Positions 37,130 to 49,900 of a stretch of DNA of 64,000 bases are shown piece after piece. Made by a program: the position numbers and the translations under genes. The notes beneath the pieces were generated by a model. It did no database searches and was not told where the DNA came from. It saw nothing but the letters and a program-made list of their open reading frames with translations. Origin of the DNA: Neelides folsomi (lineage: Eukaryota > Arthropoda > Collembola > Neelipleona > Neelidae); contig JAQGBZ010000017.1 in the NCBI GenBank assembly GCA_034687125.1, forward strand, positions 186,001 through 250,000, written 5' to 3'. How positions within the stretch are numbered: position 1 is the stretch's first letter; each line of letters begins with the position of its first letter.

Positions 37130-37366
37130 TTAATCATCATCGTCGTCGTCACTTGGAACGAAAAGTTCATTTTCCTCCAAGAAACTTGCAATGTTTTTAC
37201 TGATCCCAGCCCCAACGAGGAGTCCAGCCGTGACCGTCCCTCCGACTCCCATCAGCCCAAAAGGCACCTTTGAAGGTTCGGGCATGAACGACCCACTGGC
37301 CGTCGTCGTCACCTTCCTAACTTGGTTCAAGGTTTTAACGGCGGTGATGACCCTCGACGACGACAT
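37130..37366 (-). CDS. SMDT1: EMRE, essential subunit of the mitochondrial calcium uniporter
   Basis: Single-pass inner-membrane protein that couples MCU to its MICU gatekeepers. A single coding exon encodes 78 residues. It has a basic, hydroxylated N-terminus suited to mitochondrial import (MSSSRVITAVKTLNQVRKV) and the conserved matrix motif PEPSKVPFGLMGV. One membrane span follows, with a GxxxS helix-packing motif (GAGIS). The C-terminus ELFVPSDDDDDD has the polyaspartate tail that contacts MICU1. The length and every diagnostic segment fit EMRE of other animals. The open frame begins at the first ATG, 328 bp from the divergent ZNF830 start. EMRE is a metazoan-restricted family, so it also supports an animal source. 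Confidence 0.93.
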   Translation of the reverse strand: MSSSRVITAVKTLNQVRKVTTTASGSFMPEPSKVPFGLMGVGGTVTAGLLVGAGISKNIASFLEENELFVPSDDDDDD

Positions 37367-37694
37367 TCTGCCGAACTCTCCACAATAATGGATCGATAAA
37401 CCTGGTCGAAGTTATATAAAGGCCCGACTATCAGATGATTTTAACCAGGGCAAAATATCTCTTTGCTATACTCTATAGCCCGAAATGGTGCATTATGGGC
37501 TGTGTGGAATTGGGGAATCCACTCGGGGCAAAGAGATTCCCAAATGCGCGAATTTATCTCGGTTTCTCTACCGGCAAAGTTGAAGATTCACTCTGAATCT
37601 GAAATTTGACTTAAAATTGACAATATTTCCACTTCGGAGCTTTATTAATTGTGTTTGATAATTATTTTGTTCGGTTAATTAAAGTTGGTTTAAA
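37367..37694. promoter_or_regulatory. Shared upstream region of EMRE and ZNF830
   Basis: 328 bp between the divergent start codons. The EMRE-proximal half is GC-richer (about 37380-37580) and the ZNF830-proximal half AT-rich. Direction-specific elements cannot be assigned by eye. Confidence 0.45.
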
Positions 37695-38584
37695 ATGAAG
37701 AAGATTGATTTGAGTAAGACGGCCAAAAAGATTGAATCTCCGTTAGCTAAATACTCTAATGGGAATCTTTACTGTATCTTGTGCAATAGTCAAGTTAAGA
37801 GCGAGTTGTTTTGGACAAGTCATGTAAATGGGAAAGCACATCGGGACAATTTAACCAATTTAAAGAGGAAGAAGGCCGGTGAGTCCAATGAAGAACCGCC
37901 AAGCAAGAAAAGAATTTCCGATGCCAATCTCATGCCGCCGCCAAACATCACAAATAAAGCGTTGAAGTCGGAGAAACAAGTTGTGTTCCAAGCGATCGAG
38001 TCGACCAAGAATCAAATGATATTGGAGGCTGAAGGAGAACATGAATTTAACAGAGGATCTCCAGATAGGAATTCAATGGAAGTTGAAGAAGATGAACCAA
38101 TGCCTTCGACCAAGGCTGATCTCCCGGAAGGTTTTTTCGATGATCCCAAAGAAGACGCAAAGGCCAGAGGGAAGGAGTTCAAAGATCCAGAGCAAGTGGA
38201 ATGGGACAAGTTTATGAAGGAAATTGCAGCGGAAGACCTCAAGAGTTCCGAGTTGAGAATTAACGATGAAGAAGAATCAACAAAAAATCGAGAGCTGGAC
38301 GAAATTGAAGAACAAATGAGTCATTGGCAAAGGTATATCATCAAACGAATAATAAATATTTCACTTGCAAAAAGTCTTCACATTTTGCACATAATATTAG
38401 TGGTGTTATAAGCAATATAGAAATTATTAATTTGCGGTTTTAATTTTCTAGGTTAATTCAACTGGAGAAAGTTGCCACTCAAGTTAAATTAAGAGAAAAG
38501 AAAGAAGTCATCGAAGAAGAGGACGATGATCTCGTTGAAGAAGAATTTGATTGGAGATCAAAAAAGAGCGTCACGAAACAATAA
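37695..38584 (+). CDS. ZNF830: Zinc finger protein 830 (CCDC16) homologue
   Basis: Nuclear C2H2 zinc-finger protein linked to pre-mRNA splicing and genome maintenance in known members. Two exons, 37695-38332 and 38452-38584, join in phase 2 for 256 residues (vertebrates about 370). The N-terminus carries the U1-type C2H2 finger LYCILCNSQVKSELFWTSHV with the second histidine in GKAHRDN, preceded by SPLAKYSNGN as in vertebrate ZNF830. The middle is acidic with PSTKADLPEGFFDDP and KDPEQVEWDKFMKEI, both typical of the family. The C-terminal exon is a coil ending EEFDWRSKKSVTKQ, where FDWRSK is conserved. It is shorter than vertebrate proteins mainly in the low-complexity middle. Confidence 0.92.
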
Positions 38585-38853
38585 ATTAAAATAAGGATTA
38601 ATTAAATAATTGTTTTATATAAATATTTTATTTGCCTTGTTAAAATTTGTGTATAAAATACATTTTAAGATTGACTGATAGTGTGACAATGTAACAATTT
38701 AAACTTTTAAATATAATTTGACATAATATGAAGTCAATAAAAATGATTTTTATTCTTATTAAAAAATTAATTTTACACAATGACCTATTAATTCATTATG
38801 TCGTAACATATTTATATGAATCTCGTTAAATTGACTAACATATTTAAAATAAA

Positions 38854-40327
<1,474 letters not shown>

Positions 40328-43300
40328 ATGTGGACAAGAAAATTAGTTTTCACTTGGAGAACAATTGAGCCGGTGAAAGCAAGAATCAAGAAACAATATG
40401 AAATAGGGCGCTATTGCATGAGCGCTAAATCAAATCCATGCAATTCATTTATTCGTCTTTATTTCATCATGATAGGATTTCTAAAAATTTTACTTCGGAC
40501 CCAATATCAAAATTTAAAAAGTGTTAATTCACTTCGTAATTACGGACATCAATTGTCATTAATACGACCCATCGCCACATCTCCTCAATTAAAAGCTGGT
40601 CCTGAAATGTAAGATTCTCATATCCAAAATAATATCACAAAATCTCATTCATTTTCATTATCGTAAATATTTTCGACTTATCAACTTGTACTTTGGAACT
40701 TTTGTTCAATGATGATTTTAAATTAAGAAAATGATTATATTCATTTATTTTAATTTTAGGATCGGTTTTAGCTTCATAAGACAAAATGGAGAAGTTGTAA
40801 AAACCAAAGGGAAAATAGGAGACAATATTCTCGACGTGGTGGTAAATAATAACATAGACATCGACGGTTTTGGTGAGATTTTAATTTTAAATACAATTTA
40901 ATATATAATAATTTTAAAGTCAGTTAAAAAGATAAAGATTCGTACATTTATAAATTATATCACAATTTCAGAACATGGGTAATTTCAAGGATGGTAATTT
41001 TATAAAATGTGTAATCTCTATTTAGGTGCTTGTGAAGGAACTCTTTCCTGCTCGACTTGCCACCTCATATTCAAAAAAGACGTTTATGACCAAATCGAAG
41101 AGAAAGTGACCGAAGAAGAACTTGACATGCTTGATTTAGCTTATGGACTCTGTGATACGTGAGTTTAAAAACCAATTAATTAACTAAATACATTTACATT
41201 AACCAATTGTGATTTATTTATCAATGTAATTATTTTATAGAAATACAACATTTATTATCAGAATTACACTTAATTCTTGTGTTTTAACACTGTTTAAGAG
41301 GAATTTTTACATTTTATTGTTGAGTATCGGGTCAAGTTTTCGAAAAGTCATGAGTGTATTTCTAAACCATCCCAAAGCTACATTTTTCCTTAATTGTGTT
41401 GAGCTAGCTTCATCGTAAGTGTAATTAAGCGCTTTCATTTTTTGAATTACATAGTCGTTGTTCCGATTATTTACATGTCCACTTCCACTTTGACCAACCG
41501 TGGCCCAACTTATAACAGCTCCTTTCCTATTCAATCGATCAATGTTTTGAAGATAAGTTGATTCAAATTTAACTGGGAGATGTTCTCCGACCTCGAGTGA
41601 TAGAACCCAATCAAACGGGAGAAAATTGATTTCTTTCGTAAAATCCAACACGGCACATTGTCCTTTAGAAAGTTCTTGACTGTCCGGATTCCCATCATAA
41701 CATCTCGAAATAAGCCCGTTTGAGCAAAAGTATTTCGTATATAATCCCATTCCTCCTCCCAAGTCAATTATATCATTTGCTCTTTCCAGTTTAAAAAAAT
41801 TCGTCAAGCCCTTGGCTAAAGGTTCATCGAATAAATGCCATTTCCCAGATCCATTTCCTGACCAATATCCACGATCTTTGTCGATAGCAAAATCTAAAAA
41901 TTCTCACATTTACAAATGAGAACTATTATTGTAGTTTAAATTGAAGGGTTTTTTCATTATTAAAAATTACCAGTTTTATTTTGCACTTTCACCTTTGCCT
42001 TTTCTTCAGCAGATTTCTTTTCGAATTTACCATATTCTTCTATGAGCTTATCCACTGATTCTAACCATTTGATTAATGTTTCATTTACCAATATTTTATT
42101 CTTGAATTTGATTCGAGTAAGATCATTATTCATCAATTTAAGAAGGGAAGCTTTCCGGCTTTCTGTGTTTCTTCAATCAAGATAAATTGTATGAATAAAT
42201 GAATATTAAAACAATCTTATAAATAATAATACTTTTAAAGTTAGATTCAATATTATATTTCAATTGACAATTTTTATAATTTTTATTTTACTCTTTCAAA
42301 GCTTGCGTCAGATTCGATTGAATGGTCCGAAATTCCTGTTTTATATAAATAGTCCATATCCCCATACAAAAAAATAATCCAAATATGAAAAATATATAAC
42401 CCGGAACTTTTCGTGAAATAGCCATAGGGTTTATCATTTTCAATTCCCTCACCATAAATGTATTTAACAGTTTATTCAAATTTAGATTGTATTAAATAAA
42501 AATTATCAGGGATTGAATGAAACGATGTACATGAAAGTTTTTTGTAAAAATTTAGTCTATAACACTAATAAAATTTACTCGTGTATTATATGACATGACT
42601 GCCAGAGAGCATGATTAAATAGCGCATCAATTCTTACTATTATTGAGAATTGTATTTAAATATTTTTTGAAGCTAACAATAATTCTACTTGTATCAGTAG
42701 TGAGTACGAGTAGTGTAATAAATAATTGAATACATGGATAAGATATTTTAATATTGACACTGTTCATACTTAAATTGTCTGGTTTTGTGCTCACACAAGA
42801 GTAAATAATGGTAATAAAATGGATTATAGTACACAGGTAGTAATGGTGCGTACACAAATTCTTGTTTCTAGACTAATATTTAATCATACTTACATGTCTT
42901 TAATCTTGATTTATTACTCTTTAAAAAACATTATTCTTGCTTATAGGAATAATTCTTATTCTTGATACCTACATTATATAAATGGTACTTATTTCTATCA
43001 TTAGATTTAATTAGTTTTGCACAAAGAATCCCATTGTAGATGCCTCATTATAAATTATGAAAGTGAAATTATGTCCTTTGTCAAAATTAAGTAAGAGTTT
43101 CAGATCTCAGATCTCACTCTCATGTGTGAATGCCTATTACCGACAAATTATTATATTGTAGGAATATTATGTTTCTTTTATTCTACAATATCTTTGTTAA
43201 ATTTTGACACAATCTTTCGAAAAACCATGATTGTATTTTTAAACCAACTCCAAAAAGCATAATCTCTTAATTCTTGTGAACTAACTTCATCATACGTGTA

Positions 43301-46073
43301 ATTGAGTTCCTTCATTTTTTGAATTACATAACTATTGTTTCGATTATTTACGTGTCCACTTCCGCCTTGACCCTCAACAGCCCAACTTATCACAGCCCCT
43401 TTCTTATTCAATCTATCAATGTTCTTCAAATACATTGACTCGTACATTTTAGGCAAATGCTCTCCGACCTCAAGTGAAAGAACCCAGTCATAGGGAAAGA
43501 ATTGAATTTCCTTTGTTAAATCCAAAACAGCACAGCGTCCTTCAGATATATCTTGTGAGTCTGGGTTCCCATCATAGCAGCGAGTGCTGAGGTCTCTTGT
43601 GACAAAGTACTCGGTGTATTTCCCCATTCCTCCTCCAAGGTCTATTACATCTGTCGCTCTTTCAGATTTAAAGAATTTTAAAAGTTCTTTTGCCAAAGGT
43701 TCATCGAATATGTGATAATTCACCGAATCATTCCCAGACCAGAATCCACGATCTTTGTTGATGATAAAATCTAATAAATTAAAATAAATTACTTTTCATC
43801 TTATCATCTTCTGTAATACTTTAACTTTTAAGTAATACCAATTGGTACTTTTAAATAGTTCGTTAGTTGAAATAAGAATTTGATTTTGTAAGAATTATCG
43901 GTGTATATGGTAGTACCGTAAAGTTCCGATATCTGTCCGGGGTTCAATATGTGTCCGGGGGGTAATCATGAGATTTTAAAAGGTGTCTGGGTCTCAAAAG
44001 GTGTCCGGGTCAATACATTTCATGTGCAACATTCAAATATGAATAGCACTTAAACCTTAAATCGATCCTTAAATATCGCTATTTCTTTGTTTGTGCTTTA
44101 AAATTCTTTAAATACAATGCCAAAACGACAATTTAATGTAGAATTTAAACTGAAAGTTATACAATATTCGGAGAGTCATAGGGGAGAAGTCACGGCACAA
44201 CATTTTAAAGTTGAGACAAAAAGTATTCGACTATGTAAAAAACATAAGATGGAGCTTGGTAGGTTAATTTACCCGCTATTTAAATTATTTATCATATTTA
44301 ACACATTGCAATTTCTAAAATAATATACTTATAATTTGATTCAGAAAAATTGAAAAGATTAATTTTATATATTTGTGTCCGGGACTCGATATGTGTCCGG
44401 GGGTCATATGCATAATTTTAAAAGGTGTCCGGGGGACAGATATCGGAACTTTACGGTAATTAGGTATTTTACTATCTGATTCCAATTTCAGTCTTTCTTG
44501 TTCTGATTCTTTATACTCTAATAGGATTTGATCCACCGATTTAACCCAATCAGCTAACGCATCTTCTGAAGTTTCATTCTTAATTTGAACTTCGAACGAG
44601 TCTGGTTTAATAACATCTACATTGTCAAATTCCTTCTCCGTGATTCTGAAAAAAAATATTTATGACTTGAAGTTATTTTGTAATAATTTAATGTTAAATG
44701 GTACTTACAGTATTATCTATAATTGTACATACCAAGGTATACCTATAAAATATTCTAAACAATAAAATTTATTTATTTTCTTACTCATTCAATGTCAGGT
44801 TATTTTGGATATTTGGAAATTCTTGAGTGAAATGAAAACTCCATATCCATAAGCAAAATACAGTGCCAAAGATTGTGATCAATATGCTTCGAAAAAGACG
44901 AGTAAACTTTTTTGAAATTGGCATTGTCAATTATGCACAACTTTTTGAATAAGTCAAGGATTAAATTAAAAAATTAAATTACCACTTCTTGGAAATAACC
45001 TCACTATTCCCAATTATATATTCGTGTATCACATTTTAATTAAGATTTTAAAGTCTTATTGAAGTCATAATATAATAATTTAAATGCTCTTTATTGGTTA
45101 ATATTGAGCTAAAATTGTCACAATGTTAAAAAATGAATAAATGAACAAAACACAATAAATCACTAAAAACTATTAAAGGGCTTAGAGCACATGATGTAAT
45201 TGATTTTAATAGTATTAAAGTTTCTAATCGACTTTAGATTAATTTAATTAAAGTAAAATTTAATCCCTCTCCTTGTAAGAGAAGTTGAGGAGTAAAAGGA
45301 AAAAAGAGGAAAGAGGAAAAAAGTATCAAAACCGTTCATCGAATTCATTCAAAAGGCGGATATATTTGAATGTGATGCCTCCTCCAACAGTTCTCTATTC
45401 TAAACCTACACCAACCAAGGAACGATATAACTAAACTTATAAATGGAAGCTTTGGAGCATTTAATCATGGGAAAATGTGAACTATACAAAAATATACTCA
45501 CCGTTTCTCAATTTCTTTCTTTGTGCTCAATTGTAGTGCATTGGACTTTGGGAATACATTGTACTCCATAATAGTACATCTACCTAGTTTGTACTATACG
45601 TACTGATATATAAGATAGGTAGTAAGAATACATTATTTAAGGTAAGGTACCTTACATACTTTAGGAGTAAAACACCTCCTTTTGACACATGTTCTAACAG
45701 GACATTGTGTTAATCTGAGCATTCAACCATGAAGTTCTAACCCTACTATAGTGGAGAATAGCCCAAAGAAAGAATCACCCAAGCATAGGCCAATTCTATT
45801 TAACTTCATTCTGACATTGACATTCGCTTCTTTTTGCAAATCTCCACGCAGCAATTACATATAAGAAAATAAATGAAAATAATATAAAATATGTTATGAG
45901 ATATATGCAATAAAGTTCAAATCTTTTCTGTGCCAATTTGATATACTTTTTAACATGAAAAATTGACTTTGTCCCATTTCAGATCGCGACTAGGATGTCA
46001 AGTTTGCTTGACAAAGAAACTTGAAGGGATGGAAGTTCAAATACCTGCCGGCGTTAATGACCAAAGAAGTTGA
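40328..46073 (+). CDS. FDX1: Mitochondrial [2Fe-2S] ferredoxin, adrenodoxin (FDX1) type
   Basis: Electron carrier between ferredoxin reductase and mitochondrial P450s, also implicated in lipoylation. Exons: 40328-40608, 40760-40872, 41026-41158, 45983-46073, giving 205 residues from 40328, or 158 from the ATG at 40469 ([20 protein letters not shown]). The second start is more like a normal targeting peptide. Cluster ligands are [16 protein letters not shown] (C-x5-C-x2-C) in exon 3 and LGC in exon 4. [17 protein letters not shown] and [16 protein letters not shown] are the FDX1 rather than FDX2 pattern. The last exon, with the fourth cysteine, lies 4.8 kb away across an intron containing two opposite-strand methyltransferase genes. 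It fits exactly in phase (GATAC joined to A-TCG) and ends GVNDQRS. Without that splice the protein would lack its fourth ligand. Confidence 0.92.
41307..42479 (-). CDS. Membrane-anchored SAM-dependent methyltransferase-like protein, copy 1
   Basis: Unnamed methyltransferase-like family. Exons in coding order 42479-42292, 42170-41971, 41893-41307 give 324 residues. An N-terminal anchor ([20 protein letters not shown]) follows a short basic segment, so a type II topology with the domain in the secretory lumen is likely. A coil-like linker leads to [20 protein letters not shown] and the SAM-binding core: motif [50 protein letters not shown] and [20 protein letters not shown]. The substrate is unknown. 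The gene lies wholly inside FDX1 intron 3, antisense, and is a tandem duplicate of the gene at 43178-44924 with the same intron phases (2, then 1). Start choice between the first ATG and the internal ones upstream of the anchor is open. Confidence 0.8.
43178..44924 (-). CDS. Membrane-anchored SAM-dependent methyltransferase-like protein, copy 2
   Basis: Paralogue of the preceding gene. Exons in coding order 44924-44785, 44645-44473, 43770-43178 give 301 residues. Start [20 protein letters not shown] is followed by a hydrophobic stretch ([19 protein letters not shown]) that should act as signal anchor. The catalytic part repeats the family blocks: [72 protein letters not shown], and [20 protein letters not shown]. 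The intron phases equal those of copy 1. Intron 2 is inflated by the pogo-like element at 43914-44458, which the splice sites at 43771 and 44472 remove. No frame damage is seen. It is nested antisense in FDX1 intron 3. Confidence 0.8.
43914..44458. mobile_element. Pogo-like Tc1/mariner element, non-autonomous, 545 bp with TA duplication
   Basis: TA flanks both sides. The ends are perfect 23-bp inverted repeats (43916-43938 and 44434-44456) starting CCGTAAAGTTCCGATATC. Inside each end are several copies of a tgtccggg motif: about four on the left and three on the right, all in the same orientation and often preceded by gatatc, atatg or aaaagg. This fits subterminal transposase-binding sites. 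It sits in intron 2 of the nested methyltransferase gene and keeps a short helix-turn-helix reading frame at 44117-44323, but no DDE domain. Confidence 0.85.
44117..44323 (+). pseudogene. Remnant transposase N-terminus (pogo/CENP-B-type helix-turn-helix)
   Basis: The frame starts [20 protein letters not shown] and continues with [20 protein letters not shown]. This is the pattern of the first DNA-binding helix-turn-helix of pogo-like transposases and related domesticated proteins (a basic start, FKLKVI, a recognition helix around TKSIRLxKK). After about 48 residues the sequence loses similarity and the frame ends. The DDE catalytic domain is missing, so it cannot mobilise itself. The rest of the frame is AT-rich. 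Confidence 0.65.
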
Positions 46074-46950
46074 TAAATTGATGTATCTACATAATACCAA
46101 TCTACATTAGAAAGATTCCTATATTATACAAGACACTACCAATAAAATTATGATGCCATTATGACTGAAAAGTGTAAATTATTTTTATCAAAGGTAATTT
46201 AATTAGGAAATTTTAATTTAAATAAATTATTCACGGGTTTTATTTATAATATTATACGAAAAAATATATATGGGAGCTTTTAATCAAAAACCATTTATGG
46301 TAAAAATGAAATTTTGAGTTTCCAGAGATTTCCATATTTTTATTTAATTCACATTTAATAAAAATTACTTGATACAGGAAGTAAATCAACAAAAATCTTT
46401 ATCGTTATTATATTAAAACACATTCAATCTTGTTCATTGTCAAAAACAATACAATTACCGGAAAATAAAATTTAAGAAATCGAACTTCTTGTTTGAACGA
46501 TTGTAAAGCAAAGTATATCATAGTTTATCATTTAAAAGCTATTTATTTTTTTAACATGCCCCAAGTTTGTTAATTCACCCTCCATAACAAAAAAAATTAA
46601 TGAGACGCGAATTAAATATAATTTCGGAAATCTCTGGAAACTTAAAATTCAAAATTTCATTTTTACCATAAATTGTTTTTGATTAAAAGCTCCCATATAT
46701 ACCTACTTACTTGTAATATTCATAATTAAGCATGTTGACCATACTATGTATATAAAATATGTAAATATTCTCTATCATGACATGACTATCACTAATGCAA
46801 ATTGCACTAATTTAATAGATAAATTTATTATCAAATGATATTTAATATTTGTTAAAGATTTGAAATATAATCATGATTTTACTTAATTCACATTAATTCT
46901 TTTCATTTAATTGGCAAAAATGATTATAATATCTCAATAAAATTAATTCA
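46074..46950. other. Convergent intergenic region FDX1 / CFAP70
   Basis: AT-rich sequence between the FDX1 stop and the CFAP70 stop. About half is taken by the long inverted-repeat element at 46265-46701. The rest holds AATAAA-like signals for both genes and no ORF. Confidence 0.6.
46265..46701. mobile_element. 437-bp long-inverted-repeat (foldback/MITE) element
   Basis: Arms of about 70 bp (46265-46333 and 46626-46701) are inverted copies that start TATATATGGGAGCTTTTAAT and include tttatggtaaaaatgaaatt and tttccagagatttcc. They carry one mismatch and a small insertion in the right arm (extra gaatttt...aa). The interior is AT-rich and non-coding. The TATA ends would fit a TA-targeting element, but the family is not recognised and the ends differ from the pogo-like elements in this window. 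Confidence 0.8.
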
Positions 46951-49900
46951 TTAAATTATTCTTTTATTCATTTTCAAATTGATTTCATTTTTAACTTCAA
47001 TGGAGTTAGGTTCTAATGAGGAACAGTCTCGATTCAGGGCATTATGTGCCTCTAATAGATTTGGATGCTCAACATTCAAATAGATTTCTTCAAAATCTTC
47101 GTCTTGTTTATTGTGAATGAAATCTTGTTCTATCATTCCGTGTTGATGAGGATCATGAGGATCACGAGGGTCTTGAAATTCATCTTCGTTGTTGGCCATT
47201 TCATGTTCCCCGTATTTTTCCGCACAATTCTTTTCATTTGAATGGTCCTTCATTTTATTTGCTTCAGTCTTAACGAGGGCGAGAATTTTAGCTCGGAGTG
47301 TTTCCTTATGGGCATTTGAAAGAACTTTCTTCAGATCCACTTCTCTCATTGTGTCATAAAAGAGTATTCCTGTTGGCTGAGGTTCATAATTAAGAATTTC
47401 TTTGTACGCGTCGAGTGGCCCCAATTTTCCAAGTCTTCTCAAGTAAAACTCATGTGTAAGGCAGTTAGGGACTTTGGGAAAGCTCGGATCTCCGAAACCT
47501 TTTTCTCTCTGCATTCGACGAATTTCTTCCATGAGTTTTCCAACTTGAAGACCGAACTAAAAATCATTTTTGCCAATGATTAATTATTTACGATAACTTT
47601 ATAACAATCCATTGTTTAATTAAAATGCCTGTTATTAGGATTACTCTTATAGCCCATTTGTAGGATTGTTCGGCTAATGTTTTTGACCCTAATGCCAAGT
47701 TTATAAGAGTTAAATGACCCCATATTGTTGGATCACTATTGTCAATCCTATTTGCCTCTGAAAATGCGACTTCTGCTTGGCTCAGTTCTTGTAACTATCA
47801 TAAATCAATCTTAATGACCAAACTAAAACATATTAGGTATTTAATTATTATTTTAATTTTTTTAATCATTTAGTCAGTAGGTAAATAAATATTTTACATA
47901 GTAAGCAGCATTTCCGACAGAAAGCCACATGTAAGGACTTTTATAAAAGTGTACTCCTTTTAGAAAAACTCTCTTCGCTATTTCTAGTTCACCCTTGTCC
48001 ATGAAGAGAGTTCCAAGACGGAGGAAAACGAGCCTGTTATCATCTTCTTTCCTCGGAAGATTTACACTCTTCTTATATGAATCAATGGCGTTTCCCTCGT
48101 CTTCCAACTTATAGTGACAATGGCCTTTGAGCGCCCATAATATGGAATTCTTGAAAGTAAGAAGAAAGTAAGTAAATTAACCAAGTCTTCAATTACAATT
48201 ATAAAATCGAATGATTATTTATTCAATATGAACATCTAACTCTTGGATCATTTTCGATTCCTTCGTTTACGAAATCAAGTGAATTCTTTTCCTTCCCTCT
48301 CATATAAAGAGATAGACCGTAAAGGTATAGGAAATCTGGTGTCCGAGACTTTTCCTTTCGAAGCTCAATGGCGAGAATGCCGTCCAGAAACTATAAGAAT
48401 TATTTTAAATGACTAACATTAAGTAATTAAAGATAACTCGGTATTGGTTATTATTGTTAACCTCTTCGTTTGCTATTCATAAATAAAGTTATTTATGTTA
48501 ATTTGCATCAAAATTACATCAAAAAGATGAAGATTGAGGAGAAATTGGGCTGCCCAAATGTATTGTGAACCAAACCGATCTGAGAAGATTTTAGCGAAAG
48601 AGGAATTCTTTAAAGAGTTCAAGTCCTCCTCGCGTACTTCATCTCCTTCTGCTATTTGCATTTCTTTTGCGTTGTCTTTACTCAATTCGTCCATAGCCGT
48701 GTCAAATTCGGATTTTAAATGAACATCAGTGTCCTAATTAAATATTATGCATCAATTATTAATTACTCATTTAAGTCATATTAATGTGTATGCCAAATGC
48801 ATAACTTCTAAACCACGAATACTTTTGAGTTCAATTTTCCATTATTGATAACTTGATAAGCCAACATTTTGTACTTTTTAATTACTTCAATGCAGTAATA
48901 TACTGCCCAATAAGTCCGTTCATTTGAGTGTTTGTTCCTCTTAATCCTTCTAATGATAAAAACTTTATTACTGCTCTTTGTTCAATTAAATCAAAATCAT
49001 AATTACCCATTTTAACATTGTTAAATGCGTCTTAAAGATAAACTAATTATAAAGTTAGCGTATCTCATCAATTAGCATTTTCATATACAATATACATAGA
49101 TGAATGGACTTTTTGGACGGTATATTATATTAAAAATCTCAAAAAATACCAATGAAAATGGCGTCTTCACAGGTCTCAATGGGCTTTTCTTTATTCTATC
49201 TGCTGGCTTCGTCACATCTCGACCAATTAAAATTGATGGAATGATCATTTCAGGTAGTTGAGAATCCAAAACATTGCATTCGTCCTAACAAACATTATCG
49301 AATTAAATTTAATAGTGCATAGTTGAGAATTGTAGAAATAAATTTTTAAACGGTTTAAAAGTAATTAATTACCAATCCAATATTGTCCCAAGGATAATGT
49401 GTCTTCTGTTCATTTATACAAGCTGATTGCAGTGGGAAATAACTCCCATCAACTGAAAAGGCTGTAAAAGGCCGTTCGTTGGTTGACACTGGACGCACAT
49501 TATTTCCGGACAAGGGTTCTTTCACATTAACAGAAATATCCGATTTAACTTCACGGAGGGTTCGTGCCGACACGATTTCCTTCAAGTCACCATTTTCAGT
49601 GGTTTTAGTCAAATCATCAAGATTTGCTGTCTGCACTCTGCTTTCTTTTTCTCCTCCGCTGTCAGTGAGAACTTCAATGCCTCCCATTTGCATGTTGTAA
49701 AGTTCTCTCAGTTTTTTCATTTCATCAGCGACGAGGGCGGGATCGAGGCCTTTGAGCATTTCATGAATGAGCTTCCCTTTTTTGTAAAAGAAATCCGCCG
49801 CAACTTCATTTTCAAACAGAGAGTAGGCGAAACCGAGGATGACCAAAAGTTCAGGTGAGAGCGGCTTTTCATTCAAAGCTCCGTGAAGGAATTTCAATCC

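Noticed and set aside
44117-44323. Possible host gene with a helix-turn-helix
   Set aside because: It lies wholly inside a TA-flanked inverted-repeat element and lacks further domains, so it is treated as a transposase remnant.
48880-49020. Alternative frame IEQRAVIKFLSLEGLRGTNT as a CFAP70 exon
   Set aside because: It needs a one-base phase not offered by the preceding exon; the frame SSNKVFIIRR...YWAVYYCIEVIKKY keeps phase on both sides.
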